Assembly: GCA_905221605.1 (NCBI GenBank)
Contig: CAJNDS010000289.1
Span: 1 to 10,000, forward strand
DNA from: Symbiodinium natans
Taxonomy: Eukaryota; Sar; Dinophyceae; Suessiales; Symbiodiniaceae
DNA length: 10,000 nt
Direction: 5' to 3'
This document shows positions 6,970-10,000 of the stretch, piece by piece (the first letter of the stretch is position 1; each line of letters starts with the position of its first letter). A model generated the notes under the pieces. The model had not been told where the DNA came from. It saw only the letters and a list, made by a program, of their open reading frames with translations, and did no database searches. A program made the position numbers and the translations under genes.

Positions 6970-7752
6970 CACACAAAAAAACTCTTCGCTCATTTCGCTC
7001 TTTTGTTCCGGCAATGTAACCTTGCCACGCTGCTTGCGCCAGCAGCAGCGGTCAGCCACCACTTCAAACACTTCGCATGGCAAGCGAGCTGTGTTGTGGT
7101 GGTGACAAGTTCCAACACAGCGGGAACTGCGCCGAGATTCCTCGAGCTGACGGATGTCCGGGGTGGGTCCCAAAACGTGCAATACGAATAATGACTGCTA
7201 GATGAAGTCTCAAGCTGCAAATGCATGCTTGGAGCCGCACTGCCGCCGCTGTCACACACCCAAAGAGCCCGAATTTTCTTTGAATCACCTGGGAAGTCAA
7301 CTCAGCAGCCGCCACAGTCATGATCATATACGGGGCGGCATACCCTTGAAGCGGGGCACCCAGTTTCGCTCCTCAGCGCTCACTCAATCGGAATGTGAAA
7401 CCTTCTATGTCATCTTTGTAAGTTCGAACAAGTATGTCGCGCCCAGATTCACGCTCTATGTTTTGGCTAGCTTCGATACCCGTCGCATATTTGAAGAAGA
7501 AGTCAAAGTTGCACGACGAGCGGTTGTCGATTGTCAAGAACACGCAGCCGCAGCCGCAGCCGCAACGCAGCAGCAGCCACAGCTGTCGTTGCTTATGGCG
7601 GTGCCGCCAGTGTTGTTGCCAACTCGTTGAAAAAGGATAACGAAGCCACGACACTGACTTCCAGTACGCATGCCTAAACCTGAAGACCCCCGAAACAAGC
7701 ACGAAATCACTATCGGGTCGCCACCTCGAAGTGAAGCGCGGCCACGGGGCCA
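6970..7752. other. About 780 bp with overlapping open frames, none recognised
   Basis: A plus frame (7202-7630, 142 aa) and a minus frame (7373-7780, 135 aa) overlap extensively. The plus one contains FYVIFVSSNKYVAPRFTLYV, then an Ala/Gln tract that comes from GCAGCC repeats at about 7543-7565. Neither shows a known domain and the coding strand cannot be decided. A perfect 9-bp inverted repeat GCTGTGTTG/CAACACAGC with a 16-nt loop lies at 7088-7121. A real exon here is possible but not supported. Confidence 0.35.
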
Positions 7753-7880
7753 GTCCAAAACTTAGCCTGGACATCGTCATGCGGCAACAAGAGCATTTGC
7801 ACTGCCTTCCATGGCGAAGTGCAAATGTTCTTGCTGTCGCATGACCACGTCCAGGCTAAGTTGCAGCCAGGAGTCCTGGC
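7753..7880. repeat. Foldback (long inverted repeat) element, copy 2
   Basis: Arms 7759-7802 and 7819-7862 match at 39 of 44 positions around a 16-nt centre; the small palindrome GCCAGGAGTCCTGGC is repeated at 7866-7880. Aligned with copy 1 (2195-2322) it has no indels and 8 substitutions in 128 bp. Five of these are in the left arm, one in the centre and two in the right arm. One left-arm change (GCTTGG to GCCTGG) is matched by the complementary right-arm change (CCAAGC to CCAGGC). The right arm is better conserved than the left. Confidence 0.9.
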
Positions 7881-7907
7881 AAACACAAGCATCCCTCATG
7901 ATTTTTT

Positions 7908-7990
7908 CGACTGCAACAACAAGTTCTCCGGGCATCGAGTGGCTTTGAACCCTGCATCCTCAGCTTTGTCAACATACCCCACGCCAGAAC
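7908..7990. repeat. Second dispersed repeat, copy 1
   Basis: Matches 9338-9426 with a few indels. Shared words in order are CTGCAAC, CCGGGCATC, GTGGCTTTGA, TTGCATC or CTGCATC, TCTGT or TTTGTCAACA, CCCCACGCC and GGAAC or AGAAC. It begins about 28 bp after foldback copy 2. Nothing like it follows foldback copy 1, so it is a separate family. Confidence 0.75.
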
Positions 7991-8360
7991 CATCTCGCTT
8001 TGGGCGCCAAACTTGGTGAAAAAGGGGGGCACGAGCTTTGCAGGCGCAGCGGCGCCGAAGTCTCATCAACTCCTCCTGCCCGAAGAGGGACGTTTGTGGT
8101 CCTAGAGACGCGGGTCCCTAAACCCCTAAACTCCAAGCCCTAGCGCTGAATCCTAGGAAAGCTTCTTGAAGGGGGAGTTGGACCGGAAGGAGCAAGCGAG
8201 AAGGGCTACATTGCTGCGAGAAAATGAGCGCCACTTGGCCCCACCATCCCTTTTCCCATGCTTTTTGTAAGACTCCATGGCAAGGGAGGAAGCTTCGAGC
8301 CACATGGCCGTGCAAGGAACCAAGGCTTCGCGCAGCTCCTTCTGGGCATCTCTTCTTGCC
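7991..8360. other. Unrecognised spacer
   Basis: Overlapping short frames occur on both strands (minus 8118-8315; plus 8224-8427 and 8277-8483) with no family resemblance. No repeat copy was found. Confidence 0.4.
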
Positions 8361-8498
8361 TCAGGGTTTAGGTTTAGGGGGTTCAGGGTTTCGGGTTCCG
8401 GGCTGGGGGCTCAAGGTTCAAAGGTAGGGTCCCTAAACCTCAACGCTAAACCCAAACCCCAAGCCCGAAGCCCTAAGCCCTAAGCCCTACACCCTAGG
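8361..8498. repeat. Degenerate head-to-head telomere-like tract
   Basis: TCAGGGTTTAGGTTTAGG and worn G-rich units run from 8361 to about 8429, then the orientation reverses at AGGG-T-CCCT (8426-8434) into CCCTAAACC, GCTAAACCC and finally CCCTAAG-type units up to 8498. The units are far more eroded than at 5137-5256, but the geometry is the same. It directly adjoins the start of dispersed-repeat copy B. Confidence 0.75.
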
Positions 8499-8670
8499 CT
8501 TGGCATCTCCTGGCGGGGGGCGTCAACGACGGGCAGCAAGTAAAGCTGCAGGTGAGTGTAGGGGGCGACCTCAGTTTCCTTGGGTTGCTTTTCAGGAACG
8601 AACAGTTAAGTTACCATAGTATTGGTGTTCATTTCTTGGTTCTTTTTATTTGTTGAACCCCCCCACTAGC

Positions 8671-8703
8671 CCCCCCCCCCCCAAAAAAAAAAAAACAAAA
8701 AAA
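8671..8703. repeat. Poly-C run followed by poly-A run
   Basis: A run of about 14 C is followed directly by about 13 A, one C and 7 more A. The position is inside the part of copy B that copy A lacks. A plus-strand poly-A could be the 3' end of a retroposed transcript, but no source gene or target-site duplication is visible; slippage at homopolymers explains it equally well. Confidence 0.8.
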
Positions 8704-8720
8704 CACAGGACCAATAATCC

Positions 8721-8879
8721 CTATATTGCCCTTAAAAGGAGGAATCTCAATATCGAATATCGAAAGTCCAGGCCACATCGTGACAGACTTGCCAGCCGAG
8801 ACTTCAAAGGCTTCACGGCGCCGAGCTCCTCCATGTCCTCTGCGTCGATGGCCAGCAGCTCATCCAGACATCCAGACAT
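8721..8879 (-). other. 52-aa open frame inside repeat copy B
   Basis: On the minus strand ATG (8877-8879) to TAG (8721-8723) reads 52 residues. The first part is MSGCLDELLAIDAEDMEELG, strongly acidic and leucine-rich as in an amphipathic helix, followed by basic and hydrophobic residues. Copy A begins in the corresponding place with MSGWLFGDELLAIG and then leaves the frame where it lacks 22 bp. The MSG...DELLAI stretch may be the remnant of a captured exon. No family is recognised; the opposite strand is also open, so the strand is uncertain. Confidence 0.2.
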
Positions 8880-9337
8880 GGAGCATGGCTTCGGCTGAAT
8901 GCTTGAAGCCCTCCTCCCCTGCCCCTATCCACCCCAAAACGCCCATCGTCCTTAGGTGCCCACATGGTGCAATGCCTAAAGCCCCCCATTACCTCGCGTG
9001 GGCTTGGGCCACTTTGCTTTGAAACTCTGCTCATCCCTGCTCCAAGCAACTTTAGGGTTGAGGGTTGTGGGTCTAAGGTTCGCGCTTAAGGTTCAGGGCT
9101 TCGGGGTTGCGACGCGCGCAAGCGTAGGCTGAGGGTCGCCAACAAAAAACAGCTCTTTAGTCTCCCGTCGGCGCTGATCTTGGCAGGTAAGGGAAACTCT
9201 CCTGATTTTTCTGGTTTTTGGCGAGGGGAGGCTAGTCGGTGACTGGTCTTTAACGATTTGCCACTCGCCGATGCCGATGATACGTAGAAACGTCTCCAAC
9301 AACGCTTGCATTCTCGCTCAGATCCATACTGATCTAG

Positions 9338-9426
9338 TCGGCTGCAACTGCAGTTTTCCCGGGCATCAGGTGGCTTTGAGCCTTGCATCATCAACTCTGT
9401 AAACAAACAAGCCCCACGCCGGAACT
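9338..9426. repeat. Second dispersed repeat, copy 2
   Basis: Partner of 7908-7990, with words CTGCAAC, CCGGGCATCAGGTGGCTTTG, CCTTGCATC, TCTGTAAACA and CCCCACGCCGGAAC. It lies between dispersed-repeat copy B and the PPR fragment. The long minus-strand open frame 9086-9730 runs straight through this repeat, so only its upstream (PPR) end is likely to be true coding sequence. Confidence 0.75.
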
Positions 9427-9556
9427 GAAAAAACACACAACGCACTCCCTTGGCCCTAGGTCCAAAGGCGCCCCAACAACAAACAGCATCTTTCAGCAGG
9501 AATTTTATTTTGAGGGAGGGGTTTGGAAGATTGCTTTTGCACGTTGATATTTTACA

Positions 9557-10000
9557 ACTCAAGGCAGGTTCACTGCGCTCGTCTGCCTGGCAAGCGCTGA
9601 TGGCCATGGCCGCGCTGCAGATGAGGGTGGGTTGCAGCACATGCGGCAGCAAGGACTTCAGAAAACAGACGGCCTTCTGCCGCCGCACTGCTCGCATGCA
9701 CTGATGGGCCGCCTTCTCCGAGCTAGCCATCTACAAGGCCCCAAGGGCCGGCTTCCAGTCTGCTGCATTCCCACAAGTGGTTATGAGAGCGCTGCAGGTG
9801 AAGGCACTCGGTTGCAGCGCGCTCACCCAGATCGCACGCACACTGTCCGAATGCCTGCTGCCACTGAGCAGCTCGCGCACATGCGCTCATGGTGGCGTTG
9901 AAGACGACGACATCCAAGTCGCAGCTTTCAGCTTCATAGAGCAACGCCAACCACATCGCTTTCCATCTGACAGCCATGCCAGGGATGGTTCCCACCGAGC
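9557..10000 (-). pseudogene. PPR protein gene fragment with frameshift and in-frame stop, runs off the right edge
   Basis: PPR proteins bind RNA through tandem helical repeats of about 35 residues and mostly act in organelle RNA processing. Three such motifs are visible on the minus strand: CDLDVVVFNATMSACARAAQ (about 9923-9864), LQPSAFTCSALITTCG then ADWKPALGAL (9817-9734), and LQPTLICSAAMAISAC (from 9637). Motif 1 to motif 2 is 106 nt, that is 35 codons plus one base, so a +1 frameshift lies between about 9817 and 9850. Motifs 2 and 3 share a frame but a TAG at 9731-9733 interrupts it, and their spacing is 60 residues instead of 35. Similarity ends near 9557. A decayed gene fits best; introns or sequencing error are alternatives. 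The 5' part lies beyond the window. Confidence 0.6.

Larger units (their letters stand above)
8493..9250 (+). repeat. Dispersed repeat family, copy B (longest)
   Basis: Carries every landmark of copy A in the same order: CTTGGCATCTCCTGG at about 8499-8513, CTTCACGGCGCC (8811), the GATGGCCAGCAGCTCATC block, GAGCATGGCTTCGG, GGCTTGGGCCACTTTG (about 9001), GCTCATCCCTGCTCCAAGCA, GGCTTCGGGGTTGC and the 3' module with CAGGTAAGGGAAA and CTGATTTTTCTGG. It also holds about 290 bp between the first two landmarks (8521-8810) absent from A. Near 9051-9095 it has extra telomere-like units. CAGGTAAG resembles a 5' splice site, but no exon is recognised. Confidence 0.85.

Noticed and set aside
6628-7191. A 187-aa plus-strand open frame, Leu/Pro-rich, and Ala- or Ser-rich minus-strand frames across the same DNA
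   Set aside because: The frames exist because CTG/CCG triplets contain no stop codon in any frame; outside the microsatellite nothing resembles a protein family.
8552-8595. A 44-nt GT-AG intron (CAG/GTGAGT ... TTTTCAG/G)
   Set aside because: Consensus-like ends but too short for typical introns, and no coding sequence is recognised on either side.
9086-9730. A single 214-aa minus-strand protein
   Set aside because: Only the first 58 residues look like PPR sequence; the rest runs through two dispersed repeats (9338-9426 and copy B), so the full frame is unlikely to be one protein.
1-10000. Dinoflagellate spliced-leader gene or relict, 5S rRNA, tRNA
   Set aside because: I looked for the spliced-leader core (CCATTTTGGCTCAAG) on both strands and for tRNA T-loop consensus and found no acceptable match; a covariance-model scan was not possible.

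Overview
The window most resembles nuclear DNA of a dinoflagellate, probably Symbiodiniaceae. This is inferred from three things. Blocks of the heptamer CCCTAAA/TTTAGGG (the plant/alga/dinoflagellate-type telomere unit) are scattered through non-telomeric DNA. Gene density is very low. The right edge carries minus-strand pentatricopeptide-repeat (PPR) motifs of the xSAxISAC style abundant in Symbiodinium proteins. No spliced-leader sequence, rRNA or tRNA was recognised, so the assignment is a reasoned guess; another alga with the same telomere type is possible.

Left part (1-2200): mostly unrecognised DNA, with a 27-bp tandem duplication (218-271), one copy (C, 434-540) of a three-copy dispersed repeat, scraps of telomere-like sequence in inverted pairs, and a 23-unit CCCTAAG/CCCTACG array (1552-1712).

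Centre (2195-5256): a 128-bp foldback element (2195-2322), two CCCTAAA arrays (2725-2834, 3404-3517), a 35-bp tandem duplication (3099-3179), a degenerate satellite of about 94 bp whose C-rich part is replaced by TTTAGGG repeats in some units (3866-4281), an AT-rich patch with a short hydrophobic open frame (4700-4936), and a TTTAGGG array that meets CCCTAAA head to head (5137-5256).

Right part (5257-10000): dispersed-repeat copies A (5481-5914) and B (8493-9250), where B carries about 290 bp not found in A; an 83-triplet CTG/CCG microsatellite (6721-6969); a second foldback copy (7753-7880); a second repeat pair (7908-7990 and 9338-9426); and a broken PPR gene fragment on the minus strand (9557-10000).

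No intact gene can be defended. Most open frames here are by-products of repeats or of GC-rich DNA with few stop codons. The window is best read as a repeat-rich intergenic or subtelomere-derived region entering a decayed or intron-split PPR gene at its right end. The strongest unexplained signals are the foldback pair with one compensatory base change and the head-to-head telomere-repeat junction.
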